This document shows, piece after piece, positions 40,508-49,563 of a stretch of DNA of 64,000 nt. How positions within the stretch are numbered: position 1 is the stretch's first letter; each line of letters opens with the position of its first letter. Both the position numbers and the translations under genes were made by a program. The notes beneath the pieces are model-generated. The model did no database searches and was not told the DNA's origin. It was given only the letters and a program-made list of their open reading frames with translations. Source of the stretch: an uncultured Lachnospiraceae bacterium (GTDB lineage Bacteria; Bacillota; Clostridia; Lachnospirales; Lachnospiraceae); NCBI GenBank assembly GCA_910580015.1, contig CAJTVT010000003.1, positions 1 through 64,000 on the forward strand. Direction: 5' to 3'.

Positions 40508-41362
40508 TCAGGGAAACACACTTCCCACAGCATATAGGCTCTCTGCCAAATCTTTTCGGTAATCGATGGAATCTGGATGGAGACTGTTGATGACACAGCC
40601 AAAACTTTTGCTGTTTCCAGTGGAATGAATGTATTGGCCATTTCCAATATAGAGAGCTATATGTCCTGGAAAGTACAAAAGATCCGCAGGCTTGATTTTA
40701 GAAAAGGGAATTTCTCGTACAGGGAAGCCAGATTGAATGACAGCATCTCGGTAGATTGTGATGCCACACATATAATAGCTCATAAATGTCAATCCAGAAC
40801 AGTCGATGCCCTCATGGGTCTTGCCACCCCAGCGGTATTGTGTACCCAGGTAGGAATAAGCATACGCAAGGATGGCAGAGCGAAGTTCTGCTTGTAAGTA
40901 TTCTTCCCTTGGCAATGGCATATTCTGTTGTGGGGAACCTACGGCGATAGATGGCAGATACCCCGAAATGTTGTTTGCAAGTTTTATTTTTTGCCATCCA
41001 TTCTCTGGAGGGCAGCAAGGGAGCACATGACTACCCATAAAAAGTGTGGTGAGAAGGGAAGCCTGAACTTTGGGAGCGGCCAAGACGTCGGTAAGTCGTT
41101 GGACGAGCAAAAAGCCAGAGGTGGAATCCTCGCAGAGTTTGCATTCTTGCTGATTTAAGATTTTGATATCTGACAGTTTTAACCAGCCGCAGTAACCGTA
41201 ATGTGTGGTGACTTTTCCCCATGTTCCCCGACGTTCTGAGAGAGTCACTGTCCAGCCAGACAGCAGTTCATCGGACACCTCTTGTTCAGAATGGCAGCAG
41301 TTATGGGAGTGATCGATGTTGTAAAGGTTTGCTTTTGGGACAATTACGATGGCTTTTTGCAT
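40508..41362 (-). CDS. NlpC/P60 peptidase with SH3-like domains (dipeptidyl-peptidase VI type)
   Basis: 284 residues, no signal peptide, so probably cytoplasmic. Two bacterial SH3-like regions (about 5-70 and 80-145) precede a C-terminal NlpC/P60 domain (about 160-284) with catalytic Cys188 in GIDCSGL, His234 in FPGHIALYIG and His246 in YIHST. The layout matches gamma-D-glutamyl-L-diamino acid endopeptidases that cut L-Ala-D-Glu from imported wall peptides. It is 16 bases downstream of an M19 dipeptidase in one operon, which fits wall-peptide recycling. Confidence 0.88.
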   Translation of the reverse strand: MQKAIVIVPKANLYNIDHSHNCCHSEQEVSDELLSGWTVTLSERRGTWGKVTTHYGYCGWLKLSDIKILNQQECKLCEDSTSGFLLVQRLTDVLAAPKVQASLLTTLFMGSHVLPCCPPENGWQKIKLANNISGYLPSIAVGSPQQNMPLPREEYLQAELRSAILAYAYSYLGTQYRWGGKTHEGIDCSGLTFMSYYMCGITIYRDAVIQSGFPVREIPFSKIKPADLLYFPGHIALYIGNGQYIHSTGNSKSFGCVINSLHPDSIDYRKDLAESLYAVGSVFP

Positions 41363-41378
41363 AAGATCTCCTCTATCA

Positions 41379-42392
41379 TTATAATAATTCGCGATAAAAA
41401 TTCATTACATTCTGATAAAAAATCTGTTCTATCTCACTTTCATGAAATCCATAATTTTTTAATTCTGTTTGCAGCAATTCCATTTTGCTACAGTTTTCCA
41501 GCTCCATTTTGCCATCGATTCCGTCGAAATCAGAACCAAGGCCAATACAGGATATGCCGCCAATATCTGCGATGTGTCGGATATGGCGGGCAATGTCTTG
41601 TACACGGCTCACATAGCAGTTGTTGGAATCAGGGGAATCCGATAGAAAAGGGCCATAGTAATTGGCACCAATGATACCACCATGTTCTGCGATACCACGG
41701 ATTAATTCGTCTGGCAGATTTCTTCCTCTGTGACAAAGGGATCGTGCATTGGAATGGCTAGCACAGAACGGTTTTTTGGCGAGTCTACAGACATCTTGGA
41801 TACCCTGATCTGACAAGTGAGACACATCAGGAATGATTCCAAGTGTTTCCATCGTCATAAGACATTCTTTTCCAAAAGTGGTAAGTCCTTTGTCGTGTTT
41901 GATATGTGGTGTTTGTTGATTTTTTGGATGGTATTTTAGCAAATGCAAGGGCGCTGGCTCACTGGGACTCCCCAGGCTGTTGGGGAAGTTCCAGGTAAAT
42001 GTCATCATTCTGACACCAAAGTTATAAAAATCTTGCAAGTGTTCTAGATTGCCGCAGCAGGCTTCGCCTTCTTCCAGGGTAAGCAAAGCCGATAGTTTTC
42101 CTTGTCGTTCATTTTCGATTATCTCAGAATAAGATGTGACAGGAGAGATCATATCCTGATTTTTTGTCATCTCTTCCTGAAATATAAAGAGTTGATGGCA
42201 AAATGTTTCAAAGGGTTGTGCTGTCTCACTTAGGTCGATGAACAGTGCAAAATTTTGCAATAGATAATGGGAGGACTTCATTTTCATCAGATCGATCTGA
42301 AAAGAATTTTTTCTTAGATTCGCATTTTTGTGCTGTCGTCGCTCCTGGTAAATACGGGAGATGGTATCGCAGTGCATATCAATGATTTTCAT
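41379..42392 (-). CDS. Membrane dipeptidase family (peptidase M19)
   Basis: 337 residues from ATG 42392, after GGAG; the longer frame adds only eight codons without a ribosome site. Zinc ligands of renal-dipeptidase-like enzymes are visible: IDMHCDT (His7, Asp9), TLEEGEA (Glu), and DVSHLSDQG and FCASHSNARSLCHRGRNLPD (His). The C-terminal GLGSDFDGIDG is a family mark. It hydrolyses dipeptides, often with a D-residue or L-Ala-D-Glu, so it is a natural partner for the NlpC/P60 enzyme that follows it. Confidence 0.92.
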   Translation of the reverse strand: MKIIDMHCDTISRIYQERRQHKNANLRKNSFQIDLMKMKSSHYLLQNFALFIDLSETAQPFETFCHQLFIFQEEMTKNQDMISPVTSYSEIIENERQGKLSALLTLEEGEACCGNLEHLQDFYNFGVRMMTFTWNFPNSLGSPSEPAPLHLLKYHPKNQQTPHIKHDKGLTTFGKECLMTMETLGIIPDVSHLSDQGIQDVCRLAKKPFCASHSNARSLCHRGRNLPDELIRGIAEHGGIIGANYYGPFLSDSPDSNNCYVSRVQDIARHIRHIADIGGISCIGLGSDFDGIDGKMELENCSKMELLQTELKNYGFHESEIEQIFYQNVMNFYRELL

Positions 42393-42584
42393 AATATAGA
42401 ATCTCCAGAACAGCATTCTATTTTATCATATGAAAAAAATAGCGAGAAAATCACTTTCGCTGGAGAAATATTCTTATTTCATTCGTTATATAATATTGTA
42501 AGAATTTTGTAAGGTAATGTTATACATTCTTTAAGAAATGTGAGATATGATGTTAAAAAATGATGCAGAAAGGAAGAAAAAGGA

Positions 42585-43292
42585 TTGGATAATTTAATTA
42601 AAGTACAAGATATGTGCAAAGTTTACAATCCTGGAGAGAATGAAGTTCGTGCCTTGGATCATGTGAATCTGGAAATTGAAAGAGGCGAATTTGTGGCGAT
42701 TATTGGGCATTCTGGTTCAGGAAAATCTACACTGATGAATATGCTGGGATGTTTGGATATTCCCACATCTGGTTCTTATTTTCTCAATGGGAAAGACGTC
42801 TCAGCCATGAAGGATAATCAGTTATCAGAAATACGGAATCAGGAAATTGGCTTTATTTTTCAGGGTTTTAATCTGATTTCGAACCTGACTGCACTGGAAA
42901 ATGTGGAACTTCCGTTGATTTATCGGGGAATTGGGAGAGGGCAGCGTCATAAACTGGCAAAAGATGCTCTGATCCGAGTGGGTCTTGAAAAACGGATGGC
43001 TCATAAACCATCAGAAATGTCTGGTGGACAGCAGCAAAGGGTGGCGATTGCACGTGCCATTGCGGCAGAACCGCCTGTCATTCTTGCAGATGAACCGACC
43101 GGAAATTTAGATTCGGCTTCCACAGGAGAAATTATGGATATTCTTAAGGGCTTGCATAAGCAGGGGAGAAGTGTCATATTGATCACACACGATAACGAGA
43201 TTGCAGACCAGGCAAAGCGGGTAGTCCGTATTCTGGATGGACGAATTGTGGAAGATTATTATAACGAAGAAAAGAAAGAACGGGAGGCATGA
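42585..43292 (+). CDS. MacB-type ABC transporter ATPase
   Basis: 235 residues from a TTG after AAAGGAAG. Walker A is GHSGSGKST, the signature is MSGGQQQRVAIARAI, Walker B is ILADEPTGNLD and the H loop is THD. It belongs to the LolD/MacB/FtsE subgroup that powers mechanotransmission permeases. It is followed by a membrane-fusion-type adaptor and an FtsX-like permease, so the three form a Gram-positive MacAB-like exporter, probably for peptides or antimicrobials. Confidence 0.95.
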   Translation: MDNLIKVQDMCKVYNPGENEVRALDHVNLEIERGEFVAIIGHSGSGKSTLMNMLGCLDIPTSGSYFLNGKDVSAMKDNQLSEIRNQEIGFIFQGFNLISNLTALENVELPLIYRGIGRGQRHKLAKDALIRVGLEKRMAHKPSEMSGGQQQRVAIARAIAAEPPVILADEPTGNLDSASTGEIMDILKGLHKQGRSVILITHDNEIADQAKRVVRILDGRIVEDYYNEEKKEREA

Positions 43293-43295
43293 GTG

Positions 43296-44960
43296 ATGAA
43301 AAAGAAAGTATTAAAAATTGTCATACCTGCAGTGGCTGTCGTGGTAATTGGCGGGGCAATGGTGTTAAACGGCGCAGTAAATGCCGGAAAAGAGTTGGAG
43401 GAAGCCATGAAGGTTGAAGCTATGACTGTGGAAACCGGGGATGTGACAGAGATTGTGGAAACCAATGGCACTGTGGTAAGTGGGGAACAGAAGGTGATCT
43501 TTTCTCCAGTAAATGCGAATGTAGAAGTGGCTGATTTCCAGGTGGGTGATTTGGTAAAGGCTGGAGAACAGCTTGTCACTTTTGGTTTAAAGGATTTGGA
43601 AGAGCAAAATCAAAAAGCGGAACTGACGGTGCGGGCCAATGAGCTTGGATATCAAGATGCTGTAAATAAATCGAATGAGGCGGCAAATCGTCAAGCAGAG
43701 GCTAGAACGAAAGCGGCCTCCTTGCAGAATCAGGTAGATGCGAAAATCAGGGAGGTAGAATATCTTACAAATGTGATGACTGGACAAGTGAATGCCCAGG
43801 TTGCAGCCAGTCAACAGGAGGCAGAGAGGCTCAATGGAGAGATCGGAGAGCTTCAGGTTCAGTTGGAGGCCGCTCAGAAAGAGCAGGAAACGGCAAAAGA
43901 AGCTTATGACCAGGCACTTTCTGCTCAACAGACTGCTCAGGTAAATTTTGAGGCGGCAGCAGCGGCAGCGGAAAAAGATTCCGAAGGGCTGGAAGCGGCG
44001 AAAGAGGCATTAAATAAGGCAAATAAAGAGGCTGTGGAGACAAAGGCTGCTTATGAGAAGAGCCAGGAATCCGTCACAGCTTTGGAAAATCAAATGGAAA
44101 CTCTTAATGCGTCATTTCCTAGAATGGAAGCTGAGCCTGGTGACAGCGGGCTTCAGCAGCAGCTTCAGACGGCACAGTCAGAACTTGCAGAGTTAAAAGC
44201 AAATTTAGAGGGACAGAAAGCCATTGCTGAGGGAGAAAGCGGAGCGTTGAGCAGCGCAGCGAGAGAGCAGATGCGAACGAACAACAATCTTTCGGAGCTA
44301 GAGAGCAAGTCTTTGGAGGAGCTGATTGAAGAAGGAAGAAAAGGAATTTGTGCAGAGTTTAACGGCGTAATTTCAGATAAACAGGTATTGGAGGGAGCCA
44401 TGGTGACGCAGGGAATGCAGCTTTTTACCTTGCAGAGCATCGATCAGGTCAATGTGGAGGTTACCCTTTCCAAGAATGTGTATGACAAGGTCAAAGAAGG
44501 ACAGACAGCAGAAATTACTTTTGCAGGTCAGACGTATCAAGGGACTGTGAAACGGATCAGCAGAATTGCGTCTTCTGGTATGTCAGGCACCAACCAAGCG
44601 GCAGTTTCTTCTGCATCTGTGATGGCAACGGTACAGATTAATAACCCAGACGAAAATATTTTTCTAGGTGTAGATGCAAAAGTAAAAATTTTTGCTGCTG
44701 AGGCAAAAGATGTGTTGATTCTTCCAACAGAGGCAGTGAATATCGGCAAAGATGGTACGTTTTGCTGGGTAAATGAGGATGGCATTATGAAAAAACGCAG
44801 TATTACCACGGGCGTCACTTCTGATGAGTGTGCAGAAATCACTCAGGGCATCGATGAGGGAGAGCAGGTGATTCCAGATCCAGGTGTCCATGAAGAAGGA
44901 GATCCGATCACAGTCATTGAGACCCAAGATGAGACCGTGATTGAGACGGAAACGGAGTAA
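43296..44960 (+). CDS. Efflux adaptor protein (HlyD/MacA-like)
   Basis: 555-residue frame; I use the ATG at 43296 rather than the GTG three bases before (554 residues). One N-terminal membrane segment (about 5-24), a beta-barrel/lipoyl half-motif (NVEVADFQVGDLVKAGEQLV), then a very long coiled coil (about 105-345) rich in Ala, Glu and Gln. The second lipoyl half (GVISDKQVLEGAMVTQGMQL) and C-terminal beta domains (VLILPTEAVNIGKDG) follow. The hairpin is much longer than in Gram-negative MacA. It is the extracytoplasmic adaptor of the exporter encoded on either side. Confidence 0.9.
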   Translation: MKKKVLKIVIPAVAVVVIGGAMVLNGAVNAGKELEEAMKVEAMTVETGDVTEIVETNGTVVSGEQKVIFSPVNANVEVADFQVGDLVKAGEQLVTFGLKDLEEQNQKAELTVRANELGYQDAVNKSNEAANRQAEARTKAASLQNQVDAKIREVEYLTNVMTGQVNAQVAASQQEAERLNGEIGELQVQLEAAQKEQETAKEAYDQALSAQQTAQVNFEAAAAAAEKDSEGLEAAKEALNKANKEAVETKAAYEKSQESVTALENQMETLNASFPRMEAEPGDSGLQQQLQTAQSELAELKANLEGQKAIAEGESGALSSAAREQMRTNNNLSELESKSLEELIEEGRKGICAEFNGVISDKQVLEGAMVTQGMQLFTLQSIDQVNVEVTLSKNVYDKVKEGQTAEITFAGQTYQGTVKRISRIASSGMSGTNQAAVSSASVMATVQINNPDENIFLGVDAKVKIFAAEAKDVLILPTEAVNIGKDGTFCWVNEDGIMKKRSITTGVTSDECAEITQGIDEGEQVIPDPGVHEEGDPITVIETQDETVIETETE

Positions 44961-44977
44961 AGAAAAGAGGGATCAAA

Positions 44978-46213
44978 ATGGGAAATATTGCAGAATATAT
45001 TAAAATGGCGTTTAAAAATATTACGGCAAATAAGGGTCGCTCTTTTCTGACGATGCTTGGCATTATCATCGGAATTTCCTCAGTGATTATGGTAATGGCG
45101 GTGGGAGATGGAACTGCCAACGCCATGAATGCAGAAGTACAAGATTTGGGATCAGGACAGATCAGCGTTTATTGTAGCGATGAAGCGATAAATGCAGAAG
45201 CTTGGATTACGCCGGAAGATCTTGCGATGATGAAGGAAAAGATTGAAGGGGTAGAAGGTGTCACGCCGAATGACGGTTCTTCTGGTTCAACCATGACTGG
45301 AAAAGGCGAATTTGCAGTGACGCTAAGTGGTGGTACAGAAGACTTACAGAAAGCGTTAAATTTTGCGATGAAGCGTGGTTCTTATTTTACCGCAGCGGAT
45401 GTTGAGGAGGGAAATTTGGTCTGTGTTCTTTCCGACAGTGATGCGAAACGTCTATTTGGTTCTGACGATGTGGTGGGCATGGACATTGAAGTAACCATTA
45501 ATGGTATGATTGGCAGCTACCGCATTGTTGGTGTTACGCAGCAGAAGGAAAATACTAGTTTTATCAGTTATACATATGATGGAATGCCAGTGAGTTTGGA
45601 TGTACCCTATACTTCATTTGCAGCTTTTGGATGGGAGAGTGATTCCTTTTATTCCGCCACTGTTTTTGCCAATGATAAGGAAAGTGGACAGGAGGTGGTG
45701 CATGATATCATTCATATTCTGGAAACCAGACATCAATGTGCTGGGGAGGAGTATTATCAGATCCAAAGCTTTCAGGATATGTTGACAGAGATGAATAGTA
45801 TGTTGGCGATTGTCACAACCTTTATCTCCTGTGTGGCGGCGATCTCCCTCATTGTGGGGGGAATTGGCGTGATGAATATTATGTTGGTGTCCGTCACAGA
45901 GCGTACCAGGGAAATCGGAATAAGAAAATCCTTGGGGGCGAAAACTTCTTCTATCTTATTGCAGTTTTTGGCGGAGGCAGCGATTCTCACAATTCTGGGT
46001 GGAATCATCGGCATTCTTCTAGGGCTTCTGGGGGCAATGGGTGCTTGCAGCCTGATGACTGCTTCTATGGGCAGCGTGATTCATCCAGGAATCAAGGCGA
46101 GCACGATCCTGGGAGCGACCTTGTTCTCATGTGGGATCGGTGTGTTTTTTGGGATTTATCCCGCGAGAAAAGCTGCAAAATTAAGTCCCATTGAGGCGTT
46201 GCGGAGAAATTAA
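44978..46213 (+). CDS. MacB/FtsX-type ABC permease
   Basis: 411 residues. First membrane helix at about 20-42 (RSFLTMLGIIIGISSVIMVM), a MacB periplasmic core domain (about 45-275), then three helices within 275-400 with SLIVGGIGVMNIMLVSVTER and REIGIRKSLGAKTSSILLQF, the hallmark cytoplasmic coupling loop. It ends with ARKAAKLSPIEALRRN. This is the standard 4-helix mechanotransmission permease and completes the exporter operon. Confidence 0.95.
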   Translation: MGNIAEYIKMAFKNITANKGRSFLTMLGIIIGISSVIMVMAVGDGTANAMNAEVQDLGSGQISVYCSDEAINAEAWITPEDLAMMKEKIEGVEGVTPNDGSSGSTMTGKGEFAVTLSGGTEDLQKALNFAMKRGSYFTAADVEEGNLVCVLSDSDAKRLFGSDDVVGMDIEVTINGMIGSYRIVGVTQQKENTSFISYTYDGMPVSLDVPYTSFAAFGWESDSFYSATVFANDKESGQEVVHDIIHILETRHQCAGEEYYQIQSFQDMLTEMNSMLAIVTTFISCVAAISLIVGGIGVMNIMLVSVTERTREIGIRKSLGAKTSSILLQFLAEAAILTILGGIIGILLGLLGAMGACSLMTASMGSVIHPGIKASTILGATLFSCGIGVFFGIYPARKAAKLSPIEALRRN

Positions 46214-46273
46214 AGAATTCTTGTAAAAGTTACTTTGATGACAGTATTTCACTTTTTTAGGGTATTCCATACA

Positions 46274-46318
46274 ATATACGGGTTCGTACTATTTTTTACG
46301 GACCCGTATATGTTTATC
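46274..46318 (+). terminator. Terminator of the MacAB-like operon
   Basis: A 14-base stem ATATACGGGTTCGT / ACGGACCCGTATAT with a T-rich loop and TGTTTATC after. Confidence 0.7.
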
Positions 46319-46474
46319 TGCTTTATTTTTCGATGCGTCTGGATTCCAATTTTTATGTGAATAATTTTTGAGTCATATTGTCTCTTTAATTATGAATAGA
46401 AAGGAATGATACACCTTGTTTTGGAGTATTTTAGGGTATAAAATAACTCCATATTACATCATCCATCTAAAGTT

Positions 46475-46711
46475 TCATTTTTTTATGTATTCACTTAATG
46501 CATTTATAATATCATCTGCATTTTCTCTTCCTTCATGAATCCTGAGCCTGATCGGCTTCGACAGATTTATACTGAAAATACCCATAATGGACTTTGCGTC
46601 GATCGTATATCTACCACTGGCCAGGTCTATCCCTGCATCAAATTTTGTCGTAATAGAAACAAAGTTTTTTACTTTATCAATACTATCCAATAATAGTTCT
46701 ATTTCCCTCAT
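46475..46711 (-). CDS. HPr-like protein with Ser46 motif but no His15
   Basis: 78 residues, last gene of the sucrose operon, seven bases after the fructokinase stop. The fold and length are those of HPr, and residues 36-53 (TIDAKSIMGIFSINLSKP) align with the regulatory Ser46 region (KSIMG). The catalytic GIHARPAG loop is absent: the N-terminal part reads LDSIDKVKNFVSITTKFDAG, and the only His is residue 59. It therefore cannot carry the PTS phosphate on His15. It could be a target of HPr kinase or a CcpA cofactor, like Crh; Crh has Gln15 but keeps the rest of that loop. Confidence 0.82.
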   Translation of the reverse strand: MREIELLLDSIDKVKNFVSITTKFDAGIDLASGRYTIDAKSIMGIFSINLSKPIRLRIHEGRENADDIINALSEYIKK

Positions 46712-46717
46712 CTCTTT

Positions 46718-47686
46718 TTAACGATTCCTTTCTTTTATCAATGCCAATATATCTGCTCTGTCTGGCATAACTTTTAATGCGCCTTTTTTTGTTGTAATGA
46801 TGGAAGCCGCCGCATTAGCAAACTCTAACATTTCATGTAGTTTTTGTCTATCCATTATGTTCCAGTCATTTTCTAAAATCATATTCAGTACACAGGCCAT
46901 AAAAGTATCCCCTGCTCCAGTTGTTTCGATTGTATTTTCACATAAAAATGGTTCACATTCTACTTTTTCTCCATGATAGTACACTCTACTTCCCATTCTT
47001 CCCATTGTCACACAGATAAATGGTGTTTTAAATTTTTTCTGAATCCTTGCAACAGCCTCATCGATATCCGCAGAATCCGTAAAAAATGCAATCTCATCAT
47101 CCGAAATTTTAAGGATATGGCACTGGCTGATTCCATAGGCAATCTGTTGCTTTGCTCTCTCCAAATTCCTCCATAGTGGGGGACGAAAATTGGGGTCAAA
47201 AGAAATCAACGCTCCTCCCTGCTTCGCCATTTCTACGGCCATTCTGGTCACAGACTCGATTTTTTCGTCCGTCATTGACAGGCTTCCAAAATGGAAAATT
47301 TTTGTATCGTTTAAAACAGAACTATTTATCTCTTCCTTCCTGAGCATCATGTCTGCCCCAGGATTACGGTAAAATGAAAAACTCCGTTCCCCATCCGAAG
47401 CCGTATGGACAAATGCAAGTGTTGTTGGCACTTCCCTATCCATGAACAGATTCTTGATATCAATTCCCTGTTGTGACACGGCATCTCGGAGCATCTGGCC
47501 AAAGGAATCGTCACCTACTTTACCAATAAATGCTGTTTTTTTTCCTAACTGCTGTAGCATTGATAAAACATTACATGGTGCCCCTCCAGGATTTGCTTCA
47601 AACAGAGGATTTCCCTGTTTGCTGGTTCCGTTCATAGTGAAGTCTACCAGCAATTCTCCCAAAGCAATTACATCATACTTTTTCAT
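46718..47686 (-). CDS. scrK: Fructokinase, PfkB family
   Basis: 322 residues. A ribokinase/PfkB-fold sugar kinase: GELLVDF start, substrate-binding NPGGAPCNV and GKVGDDSFG (about 33-58), FHFGSLSM, and the ATP/anion hole with the catalytic Asp in ETTGAGDTFMAC. It phosphorylates the fructose released inside the cell by the GH32 enzyme and by the amylosucrase. It overlaps the end of the GH13 gene by 14 bases and precedes the HPr-like gene, so it belongs to the sucrose operon. Confidence 0.93.
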   Translation of the reverse strand: MKKYDVIALGELLVDFTMNGTSKQGNPLFEANPGGAPCNVLSMLQQLGKKTAFIGKVGDDSFGQMLRDAVSQQGIDIKNLFMDREVPTTLAFVHTASDGERSFSFYRNPGADMMLRKEEINSSVLNDTKIFHFGSLSMTDEKIESVTRMAVEMAKQGGALISFDPNFRPPLWRNLERAKQQIAYGISQCHILKISDDEIAFFTDSADIDEAVARIQKKFKTPFICVTMGRMGSRVYYHGEKVECEPFLCENTIETTGAGDTFMACVLNMILENDWNIMDRQKLHEMLEFANAAASIITTKKGALKVMPDRADILALIKERNR

Positions 47687-49541
47687 CCGAACCCTCCCTT
47701 TTTAAATAGAGAAAATTATAAGCAGGAACATTCACTCCCACCGCTTTCATCTTTTGTCCATTCAGCATATCCATATATATTCCGTCGGCTTCATTGATCC
47801 ATGCTGTTTTATCGTATTCGCTGAAATTGAATATCCCAAGAATCTTTTCACCTTCATAATGTCTGCCAATACAAAGCACACTGGAATCAAACGTGTCAAT
47901 TGTCCATGTGTCCGCCTGACAGACAAATGCTTTTTCTGATTTCCTGATATTTTCCAGACGTCCTAACTGGTTAAAAATCTGTCCTGCTACACCAGTCTCA
48001 TCGTCCACCTGTTCCGCAAGATGCCACGGGAAAGTTCCACGGTGGATATAACGTGAATCGTCAGCTTTATTCGGGTCATCTTTATAGGTGTAATCATTCA
48101 CCTGTCCGACTTCATCGCCACTGTAAAGCACCGGAATTCCAGACAGCATAAATAGATAAGCATGAAGCATGATATCCAACCTTATAGCTTTTTCCATGTC
48201 CTCTTCTTTCTGCTCAAATCCTGCCTTTTCAATTCCGCACATAGATGCTGTGGTTCCGCAGAAACGGGCATCCCCTGTTACTGGGTCAGCATTATACAGT
48301 TCTCCTCTGCTGTTGCTATTCCCTTCTAATCCTTGAAAATAATTATTAAGATAATGCTTATGGGAACGCTCTTTTATCCCTTCACATTGCAGAGTGCCGT
48401 AATCTAGCCCCCATCCTATATCATCATGACAGCGTAGATAATTTAAAAATACATATTTTTTTGGCAGTGCATTCACAATATCTAACTGTTTCTTTAAAAG
48501 ACGCACATCCCGCGTCGCCACTGTATGCCACATTGTTGCCATAGTGGTCACATTATAAAGCATATGACATTCCGGTTTTTTTATTGTTCCAAAATATGGT
48601 ACGACTTTCTCTGGCTCCATGACAACTTCACCAAGCAACAGCACACCTGGACAGACAATTTCACTGATTAGGCGCATCAGGCGGACAATTGTGTGTACCT
48701 GTTTCAGATTTCGGCATTGCGTATTAAGCTCTTTCCAAATATATGGCACTGCATCAATACGGACAATATCAATCCCATGATTAGCGAAATATAAGAAATT
48801 ATACATCATTTCGTTAAATACACGAGGATTCTTATAGTTTAAGTCCCACTGATACGGATAAAATGATGTCATGACATAATGACCTACATCTGGCAGCCAT
48901 GTAAAATTTCCAGGTGCAGTTGTTGGAAATACTTGTGGGACTGTTTTCTCATACATCTCTGGAATTGCGTAATCTTTATAAAAGAAGTAACGATCCATGT
49001 ACTCACCGTCTCCCTGACGGGCCTTCTTCGCCCACTCATGATCTTCCGATGTATGGTTCATTACAAAGTCCATACAGACATTTATATTTTTTTTATGACA
49101 TGCGGCAGTCAGATGTTCCAGCTCTTCCATGGTTCCCAGCTTTTCCTGCACCTTTCGGAAATCAGACACGGCATACCCTCCGTCTGACCTCCCCTCTGGT
49201 GTCTCCAGAAACGGCATCAGATGAATGTAGTTTATGTTGCTTTTTTCAAGATACTCTAGTTTTTCTTCCACACCAGGAATATTGCCTGCAAAATTGTCGA
49301 TGTAAAACATCATGCCCAACATATCGTTCTGTTTGTACCAGTCAGGGCGTTCCACTCTCTTTAAATCCCGTTCCTTTAAGTCATTACTCCGTTCTTTGTA
49401 AAAGTCATACAGGTTATCACACAGTTCCGCGAACATGGAACTGTTGTCATACAACTCCATATAAAGCCAACGTAGCTCATCATGGAAACATCCTAATCGA
49501 CTGTTGAAGACGGAGTCCTGTTTTTCTTTTTTCTTGTTCAA
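47673..49541 (-). CDS. Amylosucrase-type glycoside hydrolase family 13
   Basis: 622 residues from a TTG start after AGGAGG. It has the amylosucrase layout: an N-terminal helical domain (about 1-75), then a GH13 barrel with SDGGYAVSDFRKV, DFVMNHTSEDHEWA, nucleophile Asp263 in DIVRIDAVPYIWK, acid/base Glu305 in LLLGEVV, and NYLRCHDDIGWG (transition-state Asp near 373). A C-terminal beta domain follows. Such enzymes cut unphosphorylated sucrose, passing glucose to a glucan or to water and freeing fructose. In this operon it gives a second route beside PTS uptake, or acts on sucrose entering another way. Sucrose hydrolase activity is an alternative. Confidence 0.88.
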   Translation of the reverse strand: MNKKKEKQDSVFNSRLGCFHDELRWLYMELYDNSSMFAELCDNLYDFYKERSNDLKERDLKRVERPDWYKQNDMLGMMFYIDNFAGNIPGVEEKLEYLEKSNINYIHLMPFLETPEGRSDGGYAVSDFRKVQEKLGTMEELEHLTAACHKKNINVCMDFVMNHTSEDHEWAKKARQGDGEYMDRYFFYKDYAIPEMYEKTVPQVFPTTAPGNFTWLPDVGHYVMTSFYPYQWDLNYKNPRVFNEMMYNFLYFANHGIDIVRIDAVPYIWKELNTQCRNLKQVHTIVRLMRLISEIVCPGVLLLGEVVMEPEKVVPYFGTIKKPECHMLYNVTTMATMWHTVATRDVRLLKKQLDIVNALPKKYVFLNYLRCHDDIGWGLDYGTLQCEGIKERSHKHYLNNYFQGLEGNSNSRGELYNADPVTGDARFCGTTASMCGIEKAGFEQKEEDMEKAIRLDIMLHAYLFMLSGIPVLYSGDEVGQVNDYTYKDDPNKADDSRYIHRGTFPWHLAEQVDDETGVAGQIFNQLGRLENIRKSEKAFVCQADTWTIDTFDSSVLCIGRHYEGEKILGIFNFSEYDKTAWINEADGIYMDMLNGQKMKAVGVNVPAYNFLYLKREGSDEKV

Positions 49542-49563
49542 ATTGCAGCCTCCTAATCTTAAT